Origin: M3007 sp044226205
Lineage (GTDB): Bacteria; Bacteroidota; Bacteroidia; Chitinophagales; Saprospiraceae
Assembly: GCA_044226205.1 (NCBI GenBank)
Contig: JBGAHL010000014.1
Coordinates: forward strand, 61,189 to 125,188
DNA: 64,000 bases
Direction of reading: 5' to 3'
In this document: positions 54,201 through 62,959 of the stretch, piece after piece
Position numbering within the stretch: position 1 is the first letter of the stretch
How the letters are laid out: every line of letters begins with the position of its first letter
Notes under the pieces: generated by a model
What the model was told of the DNA's origin: nothing
Database searches by the model: none
What the model saw: only the letters and a program-made list of their open reading frames with translations
Position numbers and translations under genes: made by a program

Positions 54201-54883
54201 CCGAAGCCCACGGCCGGGTTGGAGCCGCTGTAAAACTCGTAGTGGTAAGTCCAGGAGCAGCCGTTCTGGCGCTGCACGGTAATGCTGATCGGAAACGAGC
54301 CCTGCCCCGTGTACACGTGCGCCGCCGGCATACCTCCGTTGAAGGTGCTGTTGGTGTAATTGTCCACCGGCGAGCCGTCGCCCCAGTTGATCTGGTAGCT
54401 CACATTCTGGCTGGCATTGCCGGAAGGCGTGGTGTTGCGGATTTTGATCTCCAGTCCGCCCGGCGGTATGCCGTTGCAGGTGGCGATAGTGCCGTTTTGA
54501 AAGGTCACACCCGCTTGCGGTACCAGGGCGATGGCAAGGTCGGGCGCGGGGCTGACTGTAATGGTTTGAGCGGAGGTACAAAGCTGCTGATTGCCAAGGG
54601 AATCCAGCAGGGTGACCGTGTAGTTTTGGGTGGTGGTACTGAACGGGAAAGTTACGTTCACGGTATTGCCCTGCAAGGGCGCCACCCCGCCTGGTGTAAA
54701 TTTGAAAGTGTAAAGATGCCCGGCCTGGGGGGTGGTCACGGTGAGCGTGACGGCTTGGCCAGGGCAGGGAGTTTGCGGACTGAACGTGAAATCGCAGGTC
54801 TGGGCCGCTACCGTTTGGGCCATCCAGGCCGTGCACGACACCACGGCCATGCGAAGACCGTGCTTCAACAAGCTGTTTTTCAT
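48236..54883 (-). CDS. Giant T9SS type B adhesin with PKD-like domains
   Basis: A 2215-aa surface protein. The signal peptide (MKNSLLKHGLRM to TVAAQ) is followed by many PKD/Ig-like units of about 80-100 aa, seen as patterns such as PTAAFSYTAPADDC, FDQPGTYTLDVLVSNACGSAQA and FDQAGSYHVTLTISNPCGTD. The C-terminal type B sorting domain is clear: FPEAFSPNGDGHNDTLYP, MEFRVYDKWNELLFES and CGWDGNFHGE. The ATG at 54883 starts the signal peptide; an in-frame ATG at 54934 would put 17 residues before it. Its PorP/SprF partner follows after 3 nt. Probably an adhesin or gliding fibre; the ligand is unknown. Confidence 0.87.
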   Translation of the reverse strand: MKNSLLKHGLRMAVVSCTAWMAQTVAAQTCDFTFSPQTPCPGQAVTLTVTTPQAGHLYTFKFTPGGVAPLQGNTVNVTFPFSTTTQNYTVTLLDSLGNQQLCTSAQTITVSPAPDLAIALVPQAGVTFQNGTIATCNGIPPGGLEIKIRNTTPSGNASQNVSYQINWGDGSPVDNYTNSTFNGGMPAAHVYTGQGSFPISITVQRQNGCSWTYHYEFYSGSNPAVGFGNPGSTINLCPPATINFPVSGTSGNSPGTEYLFQVNGMTVQTFTQANIPPTISYTFFESSCGQGNAQSPNAYFVKIIAINPCGSSEAQVGPITVSEAPVAVIGMTMPPNFCPGATVTFSNQSWGGAAVIQESPGVFSCDSTTEQIEWVITPGVNGVDYQYDPNDLYEQSITVQFLETGTYTIKMNVLNENSTCGVSMATKTIVIAELPIANADAILQGAGNCAPREIQFVNLSQNATAAPVWGVTPANGWHFEPGSTANASNPVIIFDQAGSYHVTLTISNPCGTDTWDTTIVVQSAPAATLSLAGFNACAPYSLNITAAQFNVTSTGGFAAGALNYLWTLHLPDNSTLTYTDPLPQNIPFDQPGTYTLDVLVSNACGSAQASATVTVGQHPTAAFSYTAPADDCVTQTLNFTSTSIGTGLTVSWLPVQGPPGGASTMQIPGGIAVTFSLPGAYIVRVQAANNCPVPNSDVFADTLVFYDHPQISAFTVPSPCEGDAVSFLPSSLNIQTGGLSCDCHYQVSGGLLDVTVPCGQATPTFVPAGNGPYTVTLTVMNTCGSATQTATMNFAQNPVAAFQAPVKICLPATLPCTDLSQAFTATPYRKWTLRDAGGAIVATSMLPNPVFSPANTGQYTLQLEIGNNCDTATLSQTVDVYASPTATLDLGADQPCGAGSPQLNLGYTDGGAPVQIDWTFGGGMPATGSGPAPAPPQFDQPGDYLVTVEVDNLQCPPATASATFTVAEIPVAAVNVTPRPKCLPAGGLNIPFNTVAQPGVNYLWKVVRADDGSAPPNPFQFVGGTNASSAAPQIKINACGIYTYQMTAWNHCDTVYWQLIDTFYTRPAAQLPSIPNPFCQTAVLDLSATTYDTGCDPSVSPVWSAPFGQPVSTDWIPQNVLFSSPTSAQTFRLYLQLAGICGTFLDSVSIQIDAPEALVLGPSPLNLCKNDAAATLTANLSGGQWYLNGAPVSAVVNPAALAVGQYTYIYQKGSGACISKDSLIVSVLPLPQVSAGNDITVCVELGQVALSPTLPVGATGAWQSSNPGVSFSGDTAIFSTTLNATLTFTATDNATGCTNSATIALSVIANTPVAVPDMLTLCNTPGEVPLPLIDNNPMLSYSGPGVTPDGHHFDPSLPGTGPTNTLTWTNVNAAGCTASGVLTLTLNELLAPGVLDAGVPESICQNEGLYVHEGQPLGQSGLVWLDLAGNLLSPTGTLTLDPSAFQQDTFLKVVLGYLHNSLNCAQYDTLTLHIQYAAPDAGPDLGRCLNDPVVALTAANAPPPGFQAYWTPSDMISPAAGSQFAVLHFDNAECQFSDTMQVLVSPLPGSDFSLSAPFCIGQIIDFQNNTTGAATQSWYDNGALLSTVFDPGGVSLPGGNHTILLVSMTAAGCRDSSQLDIYVESPPTLVCTPDVTQGCGPLPVEFSYNATAQDTLYFEVWQGNTLLFAQPATGSPQILTLPEALSDLVYEVRLVAVNECSTTQSVSSITVKAPAVAGFSFSQDTLCHGEVLEVLSQSINSVADTLVFGSLKVPTSITQTETYTVVNTSEEPYILTVYLIARNDCNTDTLSHDFVIYPAEYEAVAETHVDLSKICAGDSVLLTGHATAGAGTYWKNRHGAVLTANPVWVVAEEGANEWVFYAVGCGYDSDTVQFAGQPAPPLSLDFLPNACPGVEQEIGVTSDNAALFVVFAPGDTLFTPPFRIVRETPGQVLFTVWARSAINGCLTRVDTSLTVRPRPPVPVELVEGCTLADGYALNIVNSPGAFVTVTNDSNQVQNSLQHLPSGYYSIQLKEPVYGCPNDTLVFIPEVREMTLNAYPEAPEDIPLGETVDLLAEGLYIQALHWSREVWLDDPSSATPVALPTETGCFEFVVLATDDRHCEAIDTAYVCVRNDKVKTAFPEAFSPNGDGHNDTLYPRSINPGVVRMEFRVYDKWNELLFESAENCLPNDPGPACGWDGNFHGEKSEMGNYYAVVTFWYLNGDHNTHHRLVRLIR

Positions 54884-54937
54884 TGGTTGCGGGTATTTGA
54901 GTTTTGAGTTGTTAATATTTCCCGGCTTGTTCATTTC

Positions 54938-54976
54938 CTAAAAAAGAAACAGCCTGCCGACGGGTGACGGCAGGTA
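54938..54976 (-). terminator. Intrinsic terminator after glgB
   Basis: On the minus strand CCTGCCG pairs with CGGCAGG (complement of 54968-54974 and 54953-54959) around an 8-nt loop and is followed by CTGTTTCTTTTTT. It lies 30 nt after the glgB stop and before the adhesin gene. Confidence 0.75.
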
Positions 54977-55005
54977 AAACAAGCACTGTTTTCGAAGAGT
55001 TCCTG

Positions 55006-57006
55006 CTACTTCCTGCCGGTCGTTTTGCCTTTCGCCGCCGTCGCTTTGCCGTCCGCGCTTTTGGCTTTGTCTTTTGTCGCTGCTTTTTTGACTTTGGGCA
55101 CATCCACGCCTTCGAATACCTGAACCGCCAGCGGCGCCAGTTTGATCGAGATGGATTGTTCGTGGCCGTGCGACGGCTTTTTATCCGCTTTTAAAGACCC
55201 GTTGAGCACGCCGCTGCCGCCGAAGGCGGGGTCGTCGCTGTTGAGCACTTCGCGCCAGGCGCCCGGGTAGGGCACGCCCAGTGTGTAGTCCTCGAGGGTG
55301 TTGGTGAAAAAATGCGCGACCACGAGCAAGACCGGGTCTTCCGGGCGGCCCTTGCGCAAAAACGTGACCACGCAGTTTTCGGTATCGTCGCCACTGATCC
55401 AGGCAAATCCTTCGGTTGAAAAACCGTGGTGCCAGAGGGCCGGCCGGCTGGCGTACAATTCATTGAGCGCCTTCACCCAAAGGCGGCATTTGTTGTGGTA
55501 ATCGTACTGGAGCAATTCCCAAACGAGCCCGCGGTCGTGGCTCCACTCCGTCGTCTGGCCAAATTCGCCGCCCATAAACAGCAGGTGCGTGCCGGGGTGC
55601 ATCCATTGAAAGCCGTAAAGCGCGCGCAGGTTGGCAAATTTCTGCCATTCGTCACCCGGCATTTTATACAACATCGAGGCTTTCATGTGCACCACTTCGT
55701 CGTGGCTCAAAGGCAACATGAATCGCTCCGACCAGGCGTAGACAAAGGAGAAAGTGATGTCGTTCTGGTGCCAGCGGCGGAAGACCGGCGGGCGTTTGAA
55801 GTAGTTCAGCGCATCGTGCATCCAGCCCATCATCCATTTTTGTCCGAAGCCCAGTCCGCCCTCGAAAGTCGGCTTGCTCACCCCCGGGAAAGCCGTGCTT
55901 TCCTCGGCGATTGTTTCTATGCCGGGATAGTTGCTGTACACGGCTTCATTGAAATCGCGCAGAAAAGAGATGGCTTCGAGGTTTTCGCGGCCGCCGTAGA
56001 TATTCGGGATCCATTCGCCCTCTTTGCGCGAGTAGTCGTGCATGAGCATGGAGGCCACGGCATCCACGCGGAAGCCGTCGGCGTGGTATTTTTCGAGCCA
56101 GAACAAGGCATTGGAGATCAAAAAGGAGCGCACCTCGTTGCGGCCGTAGTCGAACACGTAGCTGTTCCAGTCGGGATGGAAGCCGCGCCGCATGTCGGCG
56201 TATTCGTAAATATGCGTTCCGTCGAACAGGTACAGCCCGTGAATATCGCCCGGAAAATGGGACGGCACCCAGTCGAGCAGTACGCCGATGCCTTCGCGGT
56301 GAAAGGCATCGATCAGGAACATCAAATCTTCGGGGTTGCCGAACCGGCTGGTGGGCGCAAAATAACCCGTAACCTGATAGCCCCAGGAGGGGAAATAAGG
56401 GTGTTCCATCACCGGCATGAGCTCGGCGTGGGTAAAGCCCATGTCCTTGACGTACTGAACCAGTTCGGTAGCCAGTTCGCGGTAATTGAGCGAGCGGTTG
56501 CCTTCTTCGGCGAGTTTTTTCCAGCTGCCGAGGTGTACTTCGTAAACCGACCAGGGCCGCGGTTTGCCGGCTTTTTCGCGGCGTTGGGCCAGCCATTTTT
56601 CATCCTGCCAGGCATAATCGAACTCCCACACCACGGAGGCCGTCCGGGGCGGCGTTTCCCAGCGTCGGGCATACGGATCGCCTTTGTCGAGCTCCATGCC
56701 CGTATTGGAGACGATATGGTATTTGTACACCGTGCCGTGACCGAGGTCGGGAATGAACCCCTCCCAGATACCGCTTTTGTCCCAACGAGGCAGCAGCAGG
56801 TGGCTTTTGGTATTCCATCGGTTAAAATCGCCGACCACTGACACACTCTTGGCGTGCGGGGCCCACACGGAAAAACATACCCCCCGAGCGCCGTTGTGCT
56901 CTACCACATGGCTGCCCATTTTTTCATAAAGGCGGTAGTGCTTGCCGCTTTGCAGCAGGGAAATATCAAAATCGGTGAGTTTCGAGAAAGCCTGGACGTT
57001 CGACAT
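55006..57006 (-). CDS. glgB: 1,4-alpha-glucan branching enzyme with Lys-rich tail
   Basis: Introduces alpha-1,6 branches into glycogen. The 666-aa protein has an N-terminal CBM48 (VCFSVWAPHAKSVSVVGDFNRWN), the GH13 barrel with nucleophile Asp in DGFRVDAVASML (about residue 315), acid Glu in IETIAEESTAFPG, and MLPLSHDEVVHMK. The last 35 residues are an unusual Lys/Ala-rich extension (KKAATKDKAKSADGK). A 7-bp hairpin GCGGCCA/TGGCCGC (57016-57037) lies just before the start. No other glycogen gene is adjacent. Confidence 0.93.
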   Translation of the reverse strand: MSNVQAFSKLTDFDISLLQSGKHYRLYEKMGSHVVEHNGARGVCFSVWAPHAKSVSVVGDFNRWNTKSHLLLPRWDKSGIWEGFIPDLGHGTVYKYHIVSNTGMELDKGDPYARRWETPPRTASVVWEFDYAWQDEKWLAQRREKAGKPRPWSVYEVHLGSWKKLAEEGNRSLNYRELATELVQYVKDMGFTHAELMPVMEHPYFPSWGYQVTGYFAPTSRFGNPEDLMFLIDAFHREGIGVLLDWVPSHFPGDIHGLYLFDGTHIYEYADMRRGFHPDWNSYVFDYGRNEVRSFLISNALFWLEKYHADGFRVDAVASMLMHDYSRKEGEWIPNIYGGRENLEAISFLRDFNEAVYSNYPGIETIAEESTAFPGVSKPTFEGGLGFGQKWMMGWMHDALNYFKRPPVFRRWHQNDITFSFVYAWSERFMLPLSHDEVVHMKASMLYKMPGDEWQKFANLRALYGFQWMHPGTHLLFMGGEFGQTTEWSHDRGLVWELLQYDYHNKCRLWVKALNELYASRPALWHHGFSTEGFAWISGDDTENCVVTFLRKGRPEDPVLLVVAHFFTNTLEDYTLGVPYPGAWREVLNSDDPAFGGSGVLNGSLKADKKPSHGHEQSISIKLAPLAVQVFEGVDVPKVKKAATKDKAKSADGKATAAKGKTTGRK

Positions 57007-57140
57007 GGGTTGGCAGCGGCCATTTCGAACTGGCCGCAGGCAAGTTTAGGGAGCCTTGCCGTGAACCCATAATTTTTTTCCGAAAAATGACAGAAAGGTG
57101 GGTGTGAATGCCTCCGGGGAGCGTGTGATCTCCCCTCCGC

Positions 57141-57872
57141 TCATTTCCGCTGCACCAGGTTTGTTTTCACGTACCGGTTGATAAAATCCTCCCGGTAGGT
57201 ATCGCCCAGCGGGATTTCCTCGGGTATGTCGCCGCGCAGCTGAATGCTGTCCTGATCGATCGACTGAATAAAATGGATGTTGACGATATGCGACTTGCTG
57301 ACCCGCGCGAAAATAGAGGACGGGAGTTGCTCGTGGATGGTTTTGATGTTCATGGCCGTGATGATTTTTTCACGCCCCGAATAGAGCAACACATAGTCTT
57401 TCATACCTTTGATAAAGGCAATGTCCTTGAAAAAAACCTTGATGTATTTCCGGTCGGACTTGATGTAAATGTAGTCGTGTTCGATTTCGACGGAAGCGCT
57501 TTGTCCGGCGAGTTGCAACAGGTCGTGCAGTTCCTTGGCTTTATTGACCGCCTTGATAAAACGGTCGAGCCGGACGGGTTTGACGAGGTAATCGACCGCG
57601 TCGAGCTCGTAACTTTCCAGAGCATACTGCGGATAGGCCGTGGTGAGGATCACCAGGGGGCGTTTTTTGATGCTGCGCAAAAATTCGAGGCCGTTGACGC
57701 CGGGCATTTCGATATCGAGGAACATGAGATCTACCTCGTTGGCACTCAAAAAGTTGTTGGCTTCCAGGGCGTTGTTGAACTCACCGATCACATCCAGAAA
57801 ATGTACTTCCTGGGCATTCAGCAAAATACCCTGGCGGGCAAGCGGTTCGTCGTCGATGATGATGCATTTCAT
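57141..57872 (-). CDS. LytTR-family response regulator
   Basis: A 243-aa regulator. The receiver domain (residues 1-120) has the acidic pocket DDE at 7-9, phospho-acceptor Asp53 in LMFLDIEMPG, and the conserved Lys in YLVKPV. The C-terminal LytTR DNA-binding domain shows YIYIKSDRKYIKV, MKDYVLLYSGREKIIT and FARVSKSHIVNI. It follows its likely partner kinase by 29 nt. Targets unknown; neighbouring genes are candidates only. Confidence 0.92.
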   Translation of the reverse strand: MKCIIIDDEPLARQGILLNAQEVHFLDVIGEFNNALEANNFLSANEVDLMFLDIEMPGVNGLEFLRSIKKRPLVILTTAYPQYALESYELDAVDYLVKPVRLDRFIKAVNKAKELHDLLQLAGQSASVEIEHDYIYIKSDRKYIKVFFKDIAFIKGMKDYVLLYSGREKIITAMNIKTIHEQLPSSIFARVSKSHIVNIHFIQSIDQDSIQLRGDIPEEIPLGDTYREDFINRYVKTNLVQRK

Positions 57873-57901
57873 AGCTAAAACAAGTTTATTCGGGCAAAAA
57901 G

Positions 57902-58942
57902 TTAGTTGAAGTTGAGGTGCAGGCTCACTTTGTAGGCGCGTTCCTGATCGTCGATATCGAGGCGGTAGCGGCCGGGGTAGAGCAGGTCGAGGCGGCGGCC
58001 GATATTGGCCAGCCCGATCCCGCCCTGCCCGTTGGGTTGCACGGGTCGGTCAGGCTTGCCGTTTTCCACTTCGAAAAGGATGTTTTCAGGCTGAATATCG
58101 AACGAGACGTGAATGCGGTTTTCGTTGTCGAGATTGAGGCCGTGTTTCAGGGCATTTTCCACAAAGGGCAGGAACAGAAAAGGCGCCACCTTGATACCCG
58201 AAGGCGAGCCGTTCACCTCAAATTCGATCTGGGATTTGTTTTTACGCATCTTGTCGATTTTCAGGTAGTTCTGCAAATATTCGATCTCATCGCTGAGGTT
58301 CACGCTTTCCTGTGCGCAATCGTACAGCTGGTAGCGCAGCAGGTCGCTCAGGTGCAGAATACTTTCCGAGGCATCGGCCGGATTGATCCGGCTGCGGACG
58401 TAAATGTTGTTTAGCGCATTGAACAAAAAATGGGGATTGATCTGGTTTTTCAGATAGGCCAGTTCGGTTTTCAGCCCCGTGGTTTCGAGTTCTTTCAGGC
58501 GGGCCTGGTTGCGCAAAAACCGTTTGATGATGTTGAAGGCCACGGCCGTCATCAGCAGGTTGAAGGTCAGCACTGCGCTGTCGACCACGGCGAGCACGTT
58601 GGGTTGCCAGGAGGCGCCGTTCGACAAGGCGTGTTTGAGCATCATGGACCCCAGAACGGCATTGGCTAACACCAAAAAAGCCGTGCCGGCAGCGTACTGC
58701 CAGTATTGGCGCCGCAGGAAAAAACGCGGGATGAGGAAGTAGAGGTTGAAATACACGAGGGCCGTATCGACCACCAGCACCGTGACGTACACGATCAGCA
58801 ATTTGGGCGGCATGCGCGTGCCGGTAATGCCGCTCAGCGCCAGCAAATGCGGCAGGTACATGGTCAGCCAGAATAGCAGGTGCTGCACCCAGCGGTAGCG
58901 TTGCGTCAGAATCAGTTCCAGCAAACGGTTGCTCAAATGCAT
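57902..58942 (-). CDS. LytS/YehU-family sensor histidine kinase
   Basis: A 346-aa membrane kinase. Four hydrophobic segments (residues 20-135) are followed by the His_kinase domain with phospho-acceptor His171 in KNQINPHFLFNALNNIY and an ATPase domain with PFVENALKHGL and GQGGIGLANIGRRLDLLYP. Partner of the LytTR regulator just downstream. There is no large periplasmic sensing domain, so the signal probably comes through the membrane segments. Confidence 0.92.
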   Translation of the reverse strand: MHLSNRLLELILTQRYRWVQHLLFWLTMYLPHLLALSGITGTRMPPKLLIVYVTVLVVDTALVYFNLYFLIPRFFLRRQYWQYAAGTAFLVLANAVLGSMMLKHALSNGASWQPNVLAVVDSAVLTFNLLMTAVAFNIIKRFLRNQARLKELETTGLKTELAYLKNQINPHFLFNALNNIYVRSRINPADASESILHLSDLLRYQLYDCAQESVNLSDEIEYLQNYLKIDKMRKNKSQIEFEVNGSPSGIKVAPFLFLPFVENALKHGLNLDNENRIHVSFDIQPENILFEVENGKPDRPVQPNGQGGIGLANIGRRLDLLYPGRYRLDIDDQERAYKVSLHLNFN

Positions 58943-59111
58943 AAGACTCGGATGATCACTTGTATTTGTCTAAGGTAAAGATACCCTTGTGGATGTATTT
59001 CTTCGGTTTGTTCCGACCAATGCGCCTTCCGGGCAGTATAAATAACGGGATGGCACGATTTTAGCCTGAATGCTTCGTTATCTGTTTAATCTCCAAATTG
59101 ATGCCAGACTG

Positions 59112-59792
59112 ATGAACGTTCCTTCCTTCCTGCGTTTCATTCCGCAATTTCCCCTGCTCGCCTCGCTCACGCCAGCCGAACGGTCCCAACTGGATGCCGT
59201 GGCCCGCTGGCGCTCCGTGCGCAAAAACACCCTGATCTACCTGGCCGACGACCCGGCCGAGCACCTGTTTTTTTTGGTCAAAGGCGCCGTCAAAACTGGT
59301 ATCATTCTGTCGGACGGAAGGGCCATGGTGCGCGGTATCGCCCTGCCCGGAACGATGTTTGGCGAGTCCTGCCTGATCGGCGAATACCGGCGGCGCGAAT
59401 TTGCGCGCACCCTCAACCAGAGCGTCGACTATTTCTCTATCCATATCAATGATTTTCAGGCGATCATGCGCCAGAATTTTGGCCTTACCAACGCGATTCT
59501 GCACTTTTTCGGCGAACGCCTGCGCCGCGCGGAACGCCAGCAACACGCCCTCGTCAACAAGGACGTCAGGGCGCGCATCGTGGATTTTATCAAAGAAAAT
59601 GCTGCCACCCGCCACCCGCAGGCCGGCTACGAACGCCTCGCCCTGCACGGACTCACCCAGGCCGACATTGCCAACCTCGTCGGCGCCAGCCGCCAGACCG
59701 TGACGGCCGTGCTCAACGAATTGCGCAAAACCAATGTCATCGCGTTCAGCCGCCACGACATTTCGATTCAGGATCGGGACAAACTCAATTAG
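59112..59792 (+). CDS. Crp/Fnr-family transcriptional regulator
   Basis: A 226-aa regulator with an N-terminal cyclic-nucleotide-binding-type barrel (LIYLADDPAEHLFFLVKGAVKTG ... LPGTMFGESCLIGEY) and a C-terminal winged helix (GLTQADIANLVGASRQTVTAVLNELRKTN). The Cys pattern needed for an Fnr iron-sulfur cluster is absent. The ATG at 59112 (MNVPSFLRFI) is preferred; one at 59070 would add 14 residues. It is divergent from the LytS kinase and convergent with the next gene. Confidence 0.88.
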   Translation: MNVPSFLRFIPQFPLLASLTPAERSQLDAVARWRSVRKNTLIYLADDPAEHLFFLVKGAVKTGIILSDGRAMVRGIALPGTMFGESCLIGEYRRREFARTLNQSVDYFSIHINDFQAIMRQNFGLTNAILHFFGERLRRAERQQHALVNKDVRARIVDFIKENAATRHPQAGYERLALHGLTQADIANLVGASRQTVTAVLNELRKTNVIAFSRHDISIQDRDKLN

Positions 59793-59800
59793 CCGGCTTT

Positions 59801-62800
59801 TCAGGGGATGATCAGCGCCGCTTCGTAGCGCTTTTCGCCACTTTCCAGTATCAACACATATTTACCGGCCGGCCAGCCAGCCAGATCGAGCCGCAGGAGG
59901 CCTTCTCTCGCCATGCGTTTCAGCACGAGCCGGCCATCGCTGCTCCTTGCCGTCAGCACCCCTGATGCGGGCAGATCCAGCTGTACCGCCCCGGATGCGG
60001 GGTTGGGAAATACACGCATCTCGGCCGGCAGCGGCGTCTGGTGGACGGCGCTCGTTGTGCTGACCTCCAGTTGGGTGGTGTTCGTGGTGACCGGCGCGTT
60101 GTAGTCGAAGTAAATGTGTGCCGTGTTGCGGAGCAGGGTGCCCAAAGACTGGTCGGGGCGCGCCCGAACGGCGTATTGCACGTAGCCGTGGCTGCCCGGC
60201 TCGTCCTCGCTGGCTGGCGGGAGTTGAATATTGTGGAAATAAAACTCCAGTTTGCCTTCGTTCTGCAAGGTCCAGGAACAGGGGTGCGAGGACCCCAGAA
60301 ACTGAAATGACCCGGGTTGGAAAGCGGCGTCGAGCGTGTCGGCAATACGGATAAAAGTGGCCGGCGCGGTGCCCAGGTTTTGAAAACGAATGGTGTACAC
60401 CACGGGTTTGCCGTTGGCGATTTCTTCGGGCGTAATGTGGCTCGGCGGGTCGGATTGTTTGTCGTTCGGGTCGAAGGAAGCGACGACATGGCCACAGAGT
60501 TGGCGATGATTATCGGCGGGAATCAGGTCGCCCGCTTGCGGCCATATTGCGGCTTCGGTGCAGATTATCGTATCGACGGACACGGAATCGGGTACCCTGA
60601 CATTGACGGTGATCGTACCGTTTGCGCCGGCGGCAAGGTTTCCGAGTTGCCAGGTCAGGACGCCGGCATTTTGGGACGCCGGCAATGGGTTGGCCGAGAG
60701 GTAGTCAAGCAAACCAGGCGGGAGATCAAGGCTCAGGGTCACATTAGGAGCCGGAAGCGGCACATTGTTGCGCCAGTTGAGTATCAGTTTATTGTTAAAG
60801 CCGGGTTGAAACAACGCGACATTAACCAGTGAGACATAGAGGTCGCGGGCAGTGGAGTCAATGGACAAGGCAAAGTTCAGATCGCCTGCAGGAAGGGTGA
60901 CCGTATGCGCGGTTGGGTTTGTATTCCAATACAAGGCGGGCGGCACCACTTCGATTGATTCGTCGACGTTGCCGCTCAGCAAAGTGTAACTTCCATCTGT
61001 ATTGGTGGTAGTAAAGGCATTGCCGACCCCAGATTGCACGATGACATTCGGCAGGCCTGGCTCGCCGGCATCCCGCAAACCATTGAGGTTCAAATCGTTG
61101 AACACTATTCCGCTGGCTGCCTGCATTACCCCCGGGTCGCCAATCGGGCGTTTCCAGATGCCGCCGCCCTTCAAACCGGCCCAAAGAAATCCGTTGTGGA
61201 TTTCAAGCGCTGCCAGCCAGAACCCCGGCAGGCCATCGCCCCAGTTCGTCCAGTTCAGGCCGCCGTCGGTGGAAAGCAGGATGGCATTTTGCGTGGCGGC
61301 GACAAGGTGGTTGCCGACAGGTTTCATATCCATTAAGCCAAAATAGCCCCAGGGATAACCCGTTGCACTATAGTCGACGAGGGTCCAGGTACCGCCGAGA
61401 TTATTGGAAACCAGCATCTTTTTGGAAGCAACATCCTGGGAAATTATCACGCTATGCGCGGCAATGAGCATATTAATATCCTGAGTCAACCCGTCAGGGG
61501 ATATCAATTCCAGGGGCACATAAGCGGAAAGGATGTTCCAATGGGCGCCGGCATCCGATGAGCGGTAGATCTTCTTGTCAACGCCCAACATGTAAATATT
61601 CCCGCCATCAGAAGCCTTTGCCAAGGAATAGAGATTGAGCTGGTTATATAGCGAAAGAAACGGTTCGAAGTGCTCACCCTGATCGTCGGAAACAAAAAAC
61701 GGCCACACGTTTTCGTCTATCAGGTAGTCCATAAAAAGCCGGTTGCCTGCTTCGAAGAATGAGGGGAAAGAACCCGTACTTTCGTTGGACGAAACGTCCG
61801 ACTGCTGCCAGTTCGCACCATTATCCGAAGAGAACCACGGGAAGAGTCCATCACTTACTACGAGGTGATTTCCGGATTTGTAAAAATCCCGTATTCCGTA
61901 CCAGGTCATTCCCCAAGGCAGCGGCACATTGTCCAGTAAGGACCAGTGGTTCAGGTCGGCGTCGAGTTCATAAACCCCGCCATGCGCCGCTGCAAACAGT
62001 TTCCCGTCGCTCCGATGCAGCTTGTTACTGCCGTTCGATTTCAAACCGTTGTTGGAAGGCGTCCACAAAACGCCATCCACACTACGGTAAACGCCGCTAT
62101 TGTCTCCGCCGATCAGAACGGTATTCCCGACGGAAATACCGGCGTATGCCGGCACGCCGGGCAAATAATCGAGCAGGTATGAAGTCCAGCTTTGCCCCTT
62201 GTCCGAAGAGCGCAAAATTTTGTCGCCCCTCAACACCAACACTGTCCCGTTGTGCCATAAAAAGGCGCTGGATTGGCCAAAAGCGGTGCCCGGATACTGG
62301 TTCCAGGTTTGGCCATAGTCAGCCGATACCCAGCAGCCCTGGTCTGAAAATTCGCCAAAAGCGAAAATCCAGTTTTCATGCACCAGACTCCCCACGGCAT
62401 TACCGGGGTACTGACACAAGGTATCCCAGGTAAACCCCTGGTCGACGGATTGCATCAGGTAATTTTGGAAACCTCCGATTAAAGTTCCGTCGTCGGAAAC
62501 GGAGCTGATAAATATCGGCTCGGCTATTACGGTTTCCCAACTGACGCCATTGTTATTTGTCCTGAACAAGCCATTAAAATTACTACCGTATATGTAATCG
62601 TCTATTGCGATCAAATTATTGGAAAAGATAGAATCGGGGCAATAAAAGTTTGTCCAGCTCTGGCCAAAATCCGTCGAATGGGCGATGAGCCTGTAGGGTG
62701 AATAAGCCAGCAAAAAGATGTGCTGAGCACTGGTGGTAAAATCATACGTCAGGAAATTTGGCGGCAAAGGCATCAGGGACCAATGCTGACCTTCATCAGC

Positions 62801-62959
62801 GGTGAAATACATATCGCCCCCGAAGTTGGCGACGACGGTATCTCCCATTGCAGCAAAGCCCGTCACGGGCCCGCCCGGCAAACCGTCTGTACGGGTCCAT
62901 TGAGCATGCGCTGTAAAAGACAATAGTAAAAATAAAATGGAGAGTAACTTTTTAACCAT
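59801..62959 (-). CDS. T9SS type A protein with BNR/sortilin-like propellers and DUF11-type domain
   Basis: A 1052-aa exported protein. The signal peptide ends at TAHAQ. Residues 20-620 are beta-propeller repeats with BNR-type Asp-box signatures (SADYGQTWNQ, SSDKGQSWTS, SSDAGAHWN, STDGGLNWTN). An SdrD/Cna B-type domain (GIVFNDLNLNGLRDAGEPGLPNV), a DUF11-like domain (SFDPNDKQSDPP ... VYTIRFQNLGTAPA) and a type A sorting domain (MRVFPNPASGAVQLDLP ... GWPAGKYVLILE) follow. Probably a secreted or surface protein binding glycans or proteins; activity unknown. Confidence 0.85.
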   Translation of the reverse strand: MVKKLLSILFLLLSFTAHAQWTRTDGLPGGPVTGFAAMGDTVVANFGGDMYFTADEGQHWSLMPLPPNFLTYDFTTSAQHIFLLAYSPYRLIAHSTDFGQSWTNFYCPDSIFSNNLIAIDDYIYGSNFNGLFRTNNNGVSWETVIAEPIFISSVSDDGTLIGGFQNYLMQSVDQGFTWDTLCQYPGNAVGSLVHENWIFAFGEFSDQGCWVSADYGQTWNQYPGTAFGQSSAFLWHNGTVLVLRGDKILRSSDKGQSWTSYLLDYLPGVPAYAGISVGNTVLIGGDNSGVYRSVDGVLWTPSNNGLKSNGSNKLHRSDGKLFAAAHGGVYELDADLNHWSLLDNVPLPWGMTWYGIRDFYKSGNHLVVSDGLFPWFSSDNGANWQQSDVSSNESTGSFPSFFEAGNRLFMDYLIDENVWPFFVSDDQGEHFEPFLSLYNQLNLYSLAKASDGGNIYMLGVDKKIYRSSDAGAHWNILSAYVPLELISPDGLTQDINMLIAAHSVIISQDVASKKMLVSNNLGGTWTLVDYSATGYPWGYFGLMDMKPVGNHLVAATQNAILLSTDGGLNWTNWGDGLPGFWLAALEIHNGFLWAGLKGGGIWKRPIGDPGVMQAASGIVFNDLNLNGLRDAGEPGLPNVIVQSGVGNAFTTTNTDGSYTLLSGNVDESIEVVPPALYWNTNPTAHTVTLPAGDLNFALSIDSTARDLYVSLVNVALFQPGFNNKLILNWRNNVPLPAPNVTLSLDLPPGLLDYLSANPLPASQNAGVLTWQLGNLAAGANGTITVNVRVPDSVSVDTIICTEAAIWPQAGDLIPADNHRQLCGHVVASFDPNDKQSDPPSHITPEEIANGKPVVYTIRFQNLGTAPATFIRIADTLDAAFQPGSFQFLGSSHPCSWTLQNEGKLEFYFHNIQLPPASEDEPGSHGYVQYAVRARPDQSLGTLLRNTAHIYFDYNAPVTTNTTQLEVSTTSAVHQTPLPAEMRVFPNPASGAVQLDLPASGVLTARSSDGRLVLKRMAREGLLRLDLAGWPAGKYVLILESGEKRYEAALIIP

